Assembly: GCF_900111885.1 (NCBI RefSeq)
Contig: NZ_FOKG01000007.1
Coordinates: 271,186-335,185 of the forward strand
Source: Amycolatopsis marina
GTDB taxonomy: Bacteria; Actinomycetota; Actinomycetes; Mycobacteriales; Pseudonocardiaceae
Direction of reading: 5' to 3'
Length of the DNA stretch: 64,000 nucleotides
Shown here: one piece after another, positions 25,007 to 33,179 of the stretch
Layout of the letters: the number at the start of each line of letters is the position of its first letter
How positions within the stretch are numbered: position 1 is the first letter of the stretch
Program-made: the position numbers and the translations under genes
The notes under the pieces: model-generated
Database searches by the model: none
Seen by the model: the letters and a program-made list of their open reading frames with translations, nothing else
Told to the model about the DNA's origin: nothing

Positions 25007-25365
25007 TGTCCCCATTGGTTCTCGACGACCTCGCCGATGTCCGGGCGGGCGACAAGGGCGACACCCTGATGGTGTCGGTGTTCCCGCGCAGCCAGGCCGA
25101 CCTCGACCTGCTCGATGCCCATCTGACCGCGGACCTGGTGGCCCGGCACTTCGGCCCGCGAGTCCGAGGTGTGGTCACCCGGACCGTGCTACCACACCTG
25201 CCTGCGCTGGTGTTCTCGGTACCCGGAGTACTCGGTGGCGGCGTCACCGGATCCACCGCCCTTGACGGCCACGGCAAGACGCTCGGCTACCACCTGCTCA
25301 CGCTGTCTCTCGATCCGCCGTCGACCACCACCGAAGGAGTTGCTGACCATGCCTCCACGTCCTGA
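25003..25365 (+). CDS. AtuA C-terminal (ferredoxin-fold) domain protein
   Basis: A 120-residue protein with LDDLADVRAGDKGDTLMVSVFPRSQADLDLLDAHLTADLVARHF. This is the separated C-terminal domain that follows AtuA proteins; AxxRAGDKGD is its recognisable motif. Splitting of the AtuA chain into two genes is common, so the two products probably form one complex. ATG 25003 overlaps the AtuA stop. The 3' end overlaps the start of the CocE gene by 17 bases, so the last residues (TTTEGVADHASTS) are set by that overlap. Confidence 0.82.
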   Translation: MMSPLVLDDLADVRAGDKGDTLMVSVFPRSQADLDLLDAHLTADLVARHFGPRVRGVVTRTVLPHLPALVFSVPGVLGGGVTGSTALDGHGKTLGYHLLTLSLDPPSTTTEGVADHASTS

Positions 25366-26956
25366 GCCGACAGGGACACCGAAGTCGGCGAGGCGTCACC
25401 GGGCCGTCGGTGTCGCCGTAATGCTCGCCGCGTCGCTGGTGGTCACGGTTCCCGGTACCGCCCCGTCCGCGGTCGCCTCGCCCGTGCCCCAATCGGCAGG
25501 AGAACGCGCTGGCCTTCCCGGTGATCCGTTCTTCGCCTACAACCGTCCTGCGGAGTACCGGGTGGTGCGTGAGGACGTCGAGGTGCCGGTACGCGACGGC
25601 AGCAGGATCGCCTGCCAGCTGTACCGGCCGGGCCGCTCGGCCACTGAGCCCGCGGCGGGCAGGTTTCCCGGAATCGTGTACGAGTACACAGCTTATGCCG
25701 ACAACGCGGATGCGTTCGGTGAGGGCGCCGCCTACTTCGTCAGCCGTGGCTACAACGCGCTGGTGTGCCAGGCGCGCGGGTCGGGAAAGTCGCCCGGGAT
25801 CCTGGACCCGTTCAGCCCGCAGGAGCAGCGGGACAACTACGACGTCATCGAATGGCTCGCACGGCACCCGTCGTCGACCGGACGCATTGGACAGATGGGC
25901 CTGAGCTACGGTGGGCACAGCACCCTGCTGGTAGCGGTGAACCGGCCGCCGCACCTGAAGGCGATCATCCCGATGAACGGCATCCACGACTGGTACGAGA
26001 ACACGATCTACCACGGGGGCATCTACTCGCCGAGGATCCGGGACTGGCAGCGAGCTGTCGCGCCGGGAACGCTGGAGAGCTACGCCGCCCATCCGCTCTA
26101 TGACGACTTCTGGCGGGGACGCAGCGTCATGTCGCGCTGGGCCGACCTCACCGTGCCGACGCTGGAGATCAACGGCTGGTACGACCGGTACCGCGACGGC
26201 ATGGTGAAGAACTACCGTGCACGGCCCGGCAACGTGTGGCTGGTGTCCGGGCCGTGGGAGCACGGCTACCCCGAGGGGCAGTTCGCCGGTATCGGCAAGA
26301 ACGCGTACCTCGCTTGGTGGGATCGCTGGCTGGGGGAGGATCAGCGGGCGCCCCTGCCCGCCACGCACGTCACCTCCTACGAGATTCCCGGCCCCGGTGC
26401 GGGAACCGGCTGGCAGCAGTTCGAGCAGTGGCCGCCACGGGACGCCAGGGAGATGAGCCTCCGGCTCGGTGCGGACGGAACACTAGGCAGGGCCGCCGGG
26501 CGGAAAGGTGTGGCGGAGTTCGACGTCAACACCGAAACGACGCCTCCCTCGGCGCACGAGCAGTTGCGGTTCAGCACGGCCCCGCTGCGCAAGGATCTGG
26601 TGCTCGCAGGGGACGTGCGCGCGAACATCCGTGCGTCGTTCACCGCCTCCGACGGAAACATCGCCGCGGTGCTCTACGACGAGGCTCCGGACGGGACCAG
26701 CACGCGGATCACCGAAGGCTGGCTCAAGGCCAGTCACCGGGATATGCACGCCAGGCTGTCGCCGGTCCGTCCCGGTGCGATCTACGACATCGGGGTGCAC
26801 GTGTGGCCGACGCACTACCGCCTGAGCGCGGGGCACAGCTTGGTGCTGCGTGTTTCCAGTGACGACCACCCGCAGATCGACTCCGACGCACCCGCGGGCA
26901 AGGTCGGGGTGCGGGTCGGCGCGACAGGATCGACGCTGCGGCTGACTGTGCGGTGA
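25349..26956 (+). CDS. Secreted CocE/NonD-family hydrolase
   Basis: A 535-residue protein with a signal peptide of about 43 residues (basic start, AVGVAVMLAASLVVTVPGTAPSAVA). An alpha/beta hydrolase domain follows with nucleophile Ser186 in GLSYGGH, Asp279 in NGWYDRY and His305 in PWEHG. The C-terminal X-Pro-dipeptidyl-peptidase jelly-roll domain covers about 390-535. CocE-type enzymes cleave esters or amides. As an exported esterase it could release the acid imported by CitMHS. GAAGGAG lies 9 bases before the ATG. It is the last gene of the operon. Confidence 0.92.
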   Translation: MPPRPEPTGTPKSARRHRAVGVAVMLAASLVVTVPGTAPSAVASPVPQSAGERAGLPGDPFFAYNRPAEYRVVREDVEVPVRDGSRIACQLYRPGRSATEPAAGRFPGIVYEYTAYADNADAFGEGAAYFVSRGYNALVCQARGSGKSPGILDPFSPQEQRDNYDVIEWLARHPSSTGRIGQMGLSYGGHSTLLVAVNRPPHLKAIIPMNGIHDWYENTIYHGGIYSPRIRDWQRAVAPGTLESYAAHPLYDDFWRGRSVMSRWADLTVPTLEINGWYDRYRDGMVKNYRARPGNVWLVSGPWEHGYPEGQFAGIGKNAYLAWWDRWLGEDQRAPLPATHVTSYEIPGPGAGTGWQQFEQWPPRDAREMSLRLGADGTLGRAAGRKGVAEFDVNTETTPPSAHEQLRFSTAPLRKDLVLAGDVRANIRASFTASDGNIAAVLYDEAPDGTSTRITEGWLKASHRDMHARLSPVRPGAIYDIGVHVWPTHYRLSAGHSLVLRVSSDDHPQIDSDAPAGKVGVRVGATGSTLRLTVR

Positions 26957-27001
26957 GCCGCATGTGCCACTGGAACCGGCGTCGCCGACGAAACCTCCTC
27001 G

Positions 27002-27112
27002 TCAGGCGGCGAACGGCTTGGGAACGAAGCAACCCCACGCGACGAAGGTGGCGAGCCCGGGACAGACCAGGTTGAGCATGACCAACTTGTCCTGGCCAAG
27101 ACGGTCCCGCAT
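27002..27112 (-). CDS. Possible small membrane peptide (36 aa)
   Basis: An open frame starting at ATG 27112 encodes MRDRLGQDKLVMLNLV, then CPGLATFVAWGCFV, then PKPFAA. It has one hydrophobic helix and a charged N-terminus. Codon choice is GC-rich as in real genes here. There is no clear Shine-Dalgarno sequence. It could equally be the 3' remnant of a lost gene upstream of the oxygenase gene end at 27151. I do not recognise it. Confidence 0.3.
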   Translation of the reverse strand: MRDRLGQDKLVMLNLVCPGLATFVAWGCFVPKPFAA

Positions 27113-27150
27113 CTCGAAGGTCAGGTGACGCTACGCCACAGTGCTGGCGC

Positions 27151-27960
27151 TCAGCTCGCGCCGATCGGCGCCCGGCCGTGTCGCAAACGCTTGCGCATGT
27201 CGCGAAGGTAGTACCGCTTCGGCGCCTCACGCAGCAGGACCGGCAGGCGGGGGTAGACGGCGACGCCGATCCGCATCAGCCGTTCGTACCGCCGTTGCCG
27301 TCGCTCGTCCCACTCGATCCCGAAGCCCTCCCGTAGCCGCGGCGCCAGCCATGCGGCGGTGAGCAGCCGGTTGAGCGGCATGGCCGCGCGGATGGCCACC
27401 GGTGCGCGCGAGGGATACAGCAGATCGCGCGCTACCGACCGCGCGTGGTCCGTGACCTCGACCGTGGCGACCATGTGGTCCCAGTAGCCGCGGAACGCCG
27501 CTCGGTCCGCGGGCCACATCTCGGGCGGTACCTGCAACGAGGTGGCCAGTACGGCGTACTCGCGGTAGATGCGCTCGGCGGCATCGTCCTCGATCGGGCC
27601 GAACATCTCTTCGTAGAGCAGGGTCGCGGTGTCGTACAGCGTCGCGGCGACCCACAGTTGCAGTTCCGGGTCTGTCGCGCGGTAGCCGGGGCCGCGCACC
27701 TTCGCGTGCACACGGTTGACCATGCGGCTGACCTGCCGGACCTCCTCCGGACTGCCGTAGGTCATGCAGTACACGTAGGTCAGTGTCGTCCGGAGCCGGT
27801 CGACCGGGCGGTACGCGAAGTCGCTGTGTTCGGCTACCCCTCGGCCGACACCCGGATTGGCCACCTGCAGCAGGATCGCCCGCGCGCCTCCCGCCAGCAG
27901 TACGCCCTCGCGGACGACCCTGTGCATCTCGAGCGGTACCGGAACCGAATGCGAAGTCAT
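27151..27960 (-). CDS. MpaB-like (DUF2236) heme oxygenase-family protein, copy 1
   Basis: A 269-residue protein of the DUF2236/MpaB family. Family features are VREGVLLAGGARAILLQVANPGVGRGVAEHSDF, YRPVDRLRTTLTYVYCMTYG and an all-helical body with YREYAVLATSLQVPPEMWP. Characterised relatives (MpaB, latex-clearing protein Lcp) use b-type heme to cleave prenyl side chains or polyisoprene. I start at ATG 27960, where homology begins. Only 12 bases separate it from a 13-base motif also found before the second copy at 29388, and no Shine-Dalgarno sequence is seen, so the transcript may be leaderless. It lies downstream of the TetR gene on the same strand. Confidence 0.85.
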   Translation of the reverse strand: MTSHSVPVPLEMHRVVREGVLLAGGARAILLQVANPGVGRGVAEHSDFAYRPVDRLRTTLTYVYCMTYGSPEEVRQVSRMVNRVHAKVRGPGYRATDPELQLWVAATLYDTATLLYEEMFGPIEDDAAERIYREYAVLATSLQVPPEMWPADRAAFRGYWDHMVATVEVTDHARSVARDLLYPSRAPVAIRAAMPLNRLLTAAWLAPRLREGFGIEWDERRQRRYERLMRIGVAVYPRLPVLLREAPKRYYLRDMRKRLRHGRAPIGAS

Positions 27961-27972
27961 GACCGCACTGTA

Positions 27973-27985
27973 AATCTGAATTAAC
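27973..27985 (-). promoter_or_regulatory. Shared 13-base motif before MpaB-like copy 1
   Basis: On the minus strand the sequence GTTAATTCAGATT lies 12 bases before the ATG. The identical 13-mer occurs on the plus strand at 29337-29349 before the other MpaB-like gene and the Mce operon. This suggests a common regulator, most simply the tandem TetR protein between them. Confidence 0.6.
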
Positions 27986-28040
27986 TTACTGGGAAGTCCA
28001 TAGGGATAAGTTGCAGGTAGATCGGCTGCATCGCACCGAC

Positions 28041-29237
28041 TCAGCTTGCGAGCGCGGCGAACACCAGATATTCGACCTGTGCGCTGTCCGTGATTCTGCG
28101 CCGGCTCATCGACAGGTCGTGCACGATGTTCAGCGCGGCGTGTACGACGAGGCGCGCGTGGGCGCCCCTGGTGTTCTCCCGGACGGCGGTCAGCAGCCGC
28201 ACCCACTGCTCGACGTGCTCGCGTTGCACCTTGCGCAGCGTGTGCCGGTCGTCGTCGGGGAGATTCTCGTATTCCGACAGGTACACCGCCGCGAGATCGC
28301 TGTGCTCGAAGGCGAAGCCGACGTACGCGCGAACCAGTTCCCGCAGCACCGCTCCCGGTTCCCCGGCGTTCTCGATCGCGGCGTTCGTCGTGGCCGTGAG
28401 CCGGTCCGCCGCACGGTAGTAGACCGCGGCGAGCAGATCGGCCTTGCTCGGGAAGTGCCGGTAGACGCTCGACCCGCTGATCCCCGCGGCGACGCCGATG
28501 TCCTCCATGGTCACCCCGTGGAAGCCGCGTTCCCGGAACGGCCGCAGCGCCGCCGCGAGGAGCCGCTCCCGGCGCGAGCCGAACTCGCCAACAGCGGGCT
28601 CCGGTGCGGGCTGAGCCGGTTCCCCGGCCAGCCGGGGTGGGAGCCCCGTGGCCAACACCCCGAGTCCGACGGCACGCAGCCCCTCGGTCGCGGCACGCGC
28701 GGTCAGCGGCGTGCGATGGGTGGACAGGCTCGCCACGGCGCTCAGTGCCGCCGATGCCAGTGTCCGGTGGTCGGCCGCGGGAAGCCGTGGCCGCACCTCG
28801 CCGAGCAGTTCGGCGACGACGTCGACGAGTGCGGCGATCGCGGCGGTGAACCGGTCATGGTCCTCGCTGCCGAGATATCGCCGTTCCCACTGGTAGAGCT
28901 GCACACTGCGCCTGCGTTCGACGACGAGTCCGACGACCTCGGAGATGATGTTCTCGAGTCGTTCCCCCGGTGAACGGCCGGTGCGCGCCGCCGGGCTCGT
29001 CAGCCGCTCGAGAGCGGCCGAGAGGTCCGCCGTCGCGTAGGCGAGGATCGCCTGCTTGTTCCGGAAGTGGCGGTAGATCGCGGGCCCGGTGATCCCGGCC
29101 TCCGTGGCGATCTCGCCAAGACCGACGGTGTAGTACCCGCGCTCGCAGAACAGGTCGGCGGCGATCCTGGCGATTTGGGATTTGCGGTCACCGCGGCGCC
29201 GTGGCGGTGCCGCGGGCTCCGTGATCGACTCGCTCAT
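28041..29237 (-). CDS. Tandem TetR-family regulator (two HTH domains in one chain)
   Basis: A 398-residue protein with two TetR N-terminal DNA-binding domains. The first is at about 17-63 (KSQIARIAADLFCERGYYTVGLGEIATEAGITGPAIYRHFRNKQAIL). The second is at about 222-268 (RRERLLAAALRPFRERGFHGVTMEDIGVAAGISGSSVYRHFPSKADLL). Each is followed by its own helical ligand-binding region. Normal TetR proteins are about 200 residues and dimerise, so this chain resembles a covalent dimer. It is divergent from the MpaB-Mce operon and its product is the likely controller of both flanking units. Ligand unknown; a lipid or acyl-CoA would fit. Confidence 0.9.
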   Translation of the reverse strand: MSESITEPAAPPRRRGDRKSQIARIAADLFCERGYYTVGLGEIATEAGITGPAIYRHFRNKQAILAYATADLSAALERLTSPAARTGRSPGERLENIISEVVGLVVERRRSVQLYQWERRYLGSEDHDRFTAAIAALVDVVAELLGEVRPRLPAADHRTLASAALSAVASLSTHRTPLTARAATEGLRAVGLGVLATGLPPRLAGEPAQPAPEPAVGEFGSRRERLLAAALRPFRERGFHGVTMEDIGVAAGISGSSVYRHFPSKADLLAAVYYRAADRLTATTNAAIENAGEPGAVLRELVRAYVGFAFEHSDLAAVYLSEYENLPDDDRHTLRKVQREHVEQWVRLLTAVRENTRGAHARLVVHAALNIVHDLSMSRRRITDSAQVEYLVFAALAS

Positions 29238-29308
29238 CCCGCACCTCCATCGGCAGTTCCTTGCCGCAGCGAACGATTTTCACTCTACGCGGCAGCGCGT
29301 CACGTCTC

Positions 29309-29349
29309 TTGACAACGTGCCCTGTCAGTCGGCTACGTTAATTCAGATT
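29309..29349 (+). promoter_or_regulatory. Promoter and shared motif of the MpaB-Mce operon
   Basis: TTGACA at 29309-29314 is a good -35 box. TACGTT at 29334-29339 is a possible -10, 19 bases on. It overlaps the 13-mer GTTAATTCAGATT (29337-29349) that also precedes the gene at 27960. The overlap would let a repressor block the promoter. Confidence 0.55.
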
Positions 29350-29387
29350 CGCATGGCCGCCCAGGATGCTCTCGCGGGAGGATGCCC

Positions 29388-30248
29388 ATGGACGACGACG
29401 TCCAGCTTGCTGCCGAGACACTTCCCGGCCCCGGCTCGGTCACCTGGCGGCGATTCGCCCGGGCCCCAGGTGTCCTTCTCGCCGGAACGGGCCTGCTGCT
29501 GCAGGTCGCCCACCCGGTTGTGGGCGCGGGCGTGCTGGAGCACTCCGACTTCCGCCGCCGGCCCTGGACGAGGGCGTGGCGGACCCATCTGTCGACCTTA
29601 CGGTTCGTCTACGGCATGGGCGAGGGTGCGCACGCCGAGGGGCGCAGGCTGATCGAGGTGCACAAGGGCATCAAGGGCGTCGACTCGGCGGGGCGGCGCT
29701 ACCACGCACTCGACCCGCACGCGTACGCCTGGGTCCACCTGACCCTGGCCCGTTTCATGGTGGACACCGCCGCCCTGTTCGGCGATCCGCTGACCGAGCC
29801 CGAACTAGCGCAGATGTGGCGCGAGTTCCGGATGATCGGGCTGGCGCTCGGACTGAAGGAACAGCATCTCGCGCCCGACTGGGCTGCCGCGAGTGCGCAC
29901 TTCGACGCCGTGGTCCGCGACACCCTGGAGGCGAACGAGAGCACACGGGACGTACTGGAGGCGCTCACCGCGCCCGCAAAGCCGTCCCGGTTCCTCCCCG
30001 ATCCACTGTGGAAGCTGCTCACGCTTCCCGCGGGCCGCGTTCTCCGGCTGACCACGGTCGGCTCGCTGCCACCGGTGCTGCGGCAGCGGATGGACCTGAC
30101 CTGGACCGAGCGGGACGAACGCAGTCTGGCGCGGCTCGCACGGGTCGTCCGCGCCGTCGACCGCAGGCTGCCGGAACCGCTGCGCTACCCACCGCTCGCC
30201 TACGGCGTCATCGTGCGGGAACGCCTGCGCCGCCGCAGGGCGGTGTGA
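29388..30248 (+). CDS. MpaB-like (DUF2236) heme oxygenase-family protein, copy 2
   Basis: A 286-residue DUF2236 protein, paralogous to the one at 27151. It shares LLLQVAHPVVGAGVLEHSDFRRRPWTRAWRTHLSTLRFVYGMGEG and the central helical segments. CGGGAGG stands 6 bases before ATG 29388, so I prefer it to ATG 29382. It is the first gene of the Mce operon, with its stop overlapping yrbE1A (TGATG). The likely role is oxidation of an isoprenoid or lipid carried by the Mce system; this is inference from position. Confidence 0.85.
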   Translation: MDDDVQLAAETLPGPGSVTWRRFARAPGVLLAGTGLLLQVAHPVVGAGVLEHSDFRRRPWTRAWRTHLSTLRFVYGMGEGAHAEGRRLIEVHKGIKGVDSAGRRYHALDPHAYAWVHLTLARFMVDTAALFGDPLTEPELAQMWREFRMIGLALGLKEQHLAPDWAAASAHFDAVVRDTLEANESTRDVLEALTAPAKPSRFLPDPLWKLLTLPAGRVLRLTTVGSLPPVLRQRMDLTWTERDERSLARLARVVRAVDRRLPEPLRYPPLAYGVIVRERLRRRRAV

Positions 30249-31057
30249 TGGGCGCCGAGGCTCCACCCGGGCGGGGTGCTGTCGCGGACGCGTTCACCCA
30301 GGCAGGAATGTTGCTGGCCTTCGCCGTGCAGACCGGACGCGCGACCGTCCGCGTCGTCCTCCGGCGCAAGCTCGCCTGGCGGGAGGTGCTGGAGCAGTCC
30401 TGGTTCCTCGCGGCCGTGACCACCACACCTGCCCTCCTGGTGACGATTCCGCTCGGGGTCGTCGTGGCGCTCAACGTCGGCTCCATGGCAGGCCAACTGG
30501 GGGCGGAAGGCTACGGCGGCGCCGTGGTGGCGTTCGTCATCGTCGCGCAGGCCTCCCCGCTGATCTGCGCGTTGATGATCTCCGGTGTCGGCGGCTCCGC
30601 CCTGTGTGCCGACCTCGGCGCGCGCACCATCCGTGAGGAGGTCGACGCACTGGAGGTCATGGGCATCCCCGCGATCGAGCGCTTCGTCGTTCCCCGCGTC
30701 ATCGCCGCGGTTCTCGTCACGACGGCACTCGCGTGCCTGGTCATGGCGGTCGGCATATCCGCCAGCTTCGCGTTCCAGGTGATCGTGCTCGACGACTCTC
30801 CCGGCAGTTTCCTCGGCACTCTCACCCAGTTCTCCCGCGTCGAGGACTTCCTGATCGCGGAGGTGAAGGCGGCGTCCTTCGGGGTGCTCGCCGCGCTCGT
30901 GTCCTGTTTCAAGGGGCTCACGGCCAAGGGCGGTCCCAGCGGGGTCGGCGACGCCGTCAACGAGGCGGTGGTGCTGTCGTTCATCCTCGTTTTCGTCGCC
31001 AACACCGTTCTCACCGAACTGTATTCCGTCATCGTGCCTGCGCGAGGGGCGTACTGA
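30248..31057 (+). CDS. yrbE1A: MlaE/YrbE-family permease, subunit A
   Basis: A 269-residue membrane protein with about five to six transmembrane segments. The MlaE signature GVGGSALCADLGARTIREEVDALEVMGIP carries the conserved EEVDAL (coupling helix) that contacts the cytoplasmic ATPase. YrbE proteins form the inner-membrane permease of Mce lipid importers. It starts by TGATG overlap with the oxygenase gene and ends by TGATG overlap with yrbE1B. No Mce ATPase (Mkl-like) gene lies in the window; actinobacteria commonly encode it elsewhere. Confidence 0.95.
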   Translation: MGAEAPPGRGAVADAFTQAGMLLAFAVQTGRATVRVVLRRKLAWREVLEQSWFLAAVTTTPALLVTIPLGVVVALNVGSMAGQLGAEGYGGAVVAFVIVAQASPLICALMISGVGGSALCADLGARTIREEVDALEVMGIPAIERFVVPRVIAAVLVTTALACLVMAVGISASFAFQVIVLDDSPGSFLGTLTQFSRVEDFLIAEVKAASFGVLAALVSCFKGLTAKGGPSGVGDAVNEAVVLSFILVFVANTVLTELYSVIVPARGAY

Positions 31058-31905
31058 TGGCCGTGCGTCCCCTCGGTGGCTACCCGGCGCGCGTCACCGC
31101 GCCGGTGGTCGACACGTTCGCCGGGATCGGCAGGCACACCACCTTCTACGGACGGGTTCTGCTGCACCTGCCGAGCGCCGTCGTCCGGTACTGGCGGCAC
31201 GTGCTCAAGCTCATCGGTGAGATCAGCTTCGGATCCGCCTCGCTGCTGGCGGGTGGCGGGACGATCGGCGTCGTCTTCGCCATGTCCGCCGTGGCCAGTA
31301 CCCAGATCGGGCTGGAGGGCTACCGCGGGCTCGACCTCATCGGGCTTTCCCCGATGACGGGGCTGATGTCGGCACTGGTGAACACCAGGGAGATCGCTCC
31401 CGTTGTCGCGAGCATCGCGCTGGCGGCCAAGGTCGGCACCGGCTTCACCGCGCAACTCGGTGCGATGCGGATCTCCGACGAGATCGACGCACTCGAAACG
31501 ATGGCGGTGCCGTCGCTGCCGTTCCTCGTGAGCACCCGCATGGCGGCCGCGTTCATCTCGGTGATCCCGCTCTACCTGGTGGGACTGTTCGCCTCCTACG
31601 CCGCGACAAGCCTGGCCGTAGTCCACATCAAGGGCCAGTCCTCGGGCACCTACGACTACTACTTCCAGCTGCTGCTCACGCCGACCGACGTGCTGTACTC
31701 CCTGCTCAAGGCGGTCATCTTCGCGGTGATCATCACTTTGGTCCACTGTGGATACGGCTACTACGCGACCGGCGGGCCGGAGGGGGTCGGCAGGGCCGCG
31801 GGCAGGGCGCTGCGCACGAGCATCGTCACCGTGACGATCGTCGACGTCCTGCTGACCATCGGGTTCTGGGGCCTGCGGCCCACCCTGCCAGGGCTGGGAG
31901 CGTAG
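31057..31905 (+). CDS. yrbE1B: MlaE/YrbE-family permease, subunit B
   Basis: A 282-residue partner permease. The family signature appears as VGTGFTAQLGAMRISDEIDALETMAVPSLPFLVSTR. Five or six hydrophobic helices follow a long amphipathic N-terminus (VRYWRHVLKLIGEISFGSASLL). It pairs with the preceding protein as the heterodimeric permease typical of actinobacterial Mce systems. It ends 2 bases before mceA. Confidence 0.95.
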   Translation: MAVRPLGGYPARVTAPVVDTFAGIGRHTTFYGRVLLHLPSAVVRYWRHVLKLIGEISFGSASLLAGGGTIGVVFAMSAVASTQIGLEGYRGLDLIGLSPMTGLMSALVNTREIAPVVASIALAAKVGTGFTAQLGAMRISDEIDALETMAVPSLPFLVSTRMAAAFISVIPLYLVGLFASYAATSLAVVHIKGQSSGTYDYYFQLLLTPTDVLYSLLKAVIFAVIITLVHCGYGYYATGGPEGVGRAAGRALRTSIVTVTIVDVLLTIGFWGLRPTLPGLGA

Positions 31906-31907
31906 CC

Positions 31908-33179
31908 ATGGCCTTACAGACGAGCAGGGTCGCGCTGGCTCTCCGCGGGCTCGCCGCCGCTGTGGCGTTCGTACTGGTCGCCGTCGTGACGATCGCGGGA
32001 AGCGGCGGCGCGTTCGACGACGATCCCACCGTGAGTACCACCCTGCCCGCGTCGGCCGGGCCGGTGCGCGCCGATTCGCCGGTGCAGTACCTGGGGGTCA
32101 CCGTGGGCAGGCTGGCCGCTGTGGACGGCGATCTCGACGGCGCGCGCCTCAGCCTGCGCATGCATGCCGACCTGCTGGAGCAGGTGCCGGCGAACGTACG
32201 AGCCAGGGTGCTGCCCCGCACGCTGTTCGGTGACCAGTACATCGATCTCGCCGTCCCGGCGGAATCGCGGGCGGAGGGAAACCTGGTCGAGGGGGCGGTG
32301 CTCGCGGCCGACACCTCGGGCGAGACCGTGCGGCTCTACGCCGCGTACACCCGCCTGTACGAACTGATCACCGAACTGCGGCCCGCGGACCTGCAGGTCG
32401 CCCTCACCGCCCTCGCCGACGCACTGCGCGGACGTGGCGCGGAGATCGGCACCATGATCGACGAGGCGAGCGAGCTCGCCGAGGACGCCGGGCCGCTGCT
32501 CGACTTACTCGGCGAGGACGTGAACACCGCCGCCCGGCTCGGCAGGGACCTCGCGGGGGCCGCACCGGACCTGCTTGCCTCGCTCGACGACGCGGTCGCG
32601 CTCTCCCGCACCGTGGTCGCGGAACGGCAGGCGCTGAGCGACCTGCTCACCGCGGGCATCGAGCTTTCCGGGCAGTCCGAACGGCTGCTCGCCGACCATG
32701 CCGATCGGTTCATCCAGCTCGTGCACGCGACCGGTCCGCTCGCGGAGGCGGTGACGCGCCACCCCGGAGCGGTCGGTGAGAGTCTGGACGCGGCGGATTT
32801 CTTCCTCGACGGCGCCAAGCGTGCCTTCGGTACCGGCCGGTTCGCCATCGATGCCGCCCTGACCTTCGACGACCCCTACCCGTACACCGCGGCGGACTGT
32901 CCCCGCTATCCCGGTCTGGACGGCGCCAACTGCGGCGACTCGGTGCGGGAGCGCGGGACGGGGGACGAAGCGGCCGCGGCACCGGCGGCACCACCGCCTC
33001 CGCTCCCGGAAACCGGCGGGCTCACCGGGCCTGTTGGTGGTGAGCGGGAGCGAGAGGTCATCCGGCAGCTCGCACCTCTGCTACCGGACGGCGACTCCAC
33101 AGCCGAGGAGCAACCCGTGGACCAGTTGTCCCTGTTGCTCGGCCCGCTCGTGCGGGGGACGCGGGTGGTGGTGCCATGA
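31908..33179 (+). CDS. mceA: Mce family protein A
   Basis: A 423-residue protein with an N-terminal membrane anchor (about residues 12-31), an MCE/MlaD domain and a long helical Mce region. The MCE domain includes ADSPVQYLGVTVGRL and NVRARVLPRTLFGDQYIDLAVP. The C-terminal 90 residues are acidic and Pro-rich (PAAPPPPLPETGG). The six Mce subunits form a tunnel carrying hydrophobic substrates through the envelope. Gene order and overlaps fix its place as the A subunit, although the early MCE strand is less regular than in B-F. Confidence 0.93.
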   Translation: MALQTSRVALALRGLAAAVAFVLVAVVTIAGSGGAFDDDPTVSTTLPASAGPVRADSPVQYLGVTVGRLAAVDGDLDGARLSLRMHADLLEQVPANVRARVLPRTLFGDQYIDLAVPAESRAEGNLVEGAVLAADTSGETVRLYAAYTRLYELITELRPADLQVALTALADALRGRGAEIGTMIDEASELAEDAGPLLDLLGEDVNTAARLGRDLAGAAPDLLASLDDAVALSRTVVAERQALSDLLTAGIELSGQSERLLADHADRFIQLVHATGPLAEAVTRHPGAVGESLDAADFFLDGAKRAFGTGRFAIDAALTFDDPYPYTAADCPRYPGLDGANCGDSVRERGTGDEAAAAPAAPPPPLPETGGLTGPVGGEREREVIRQLAPLLPDGDSTAEEQPVDQLSLLLGPLVRGTRVVVP

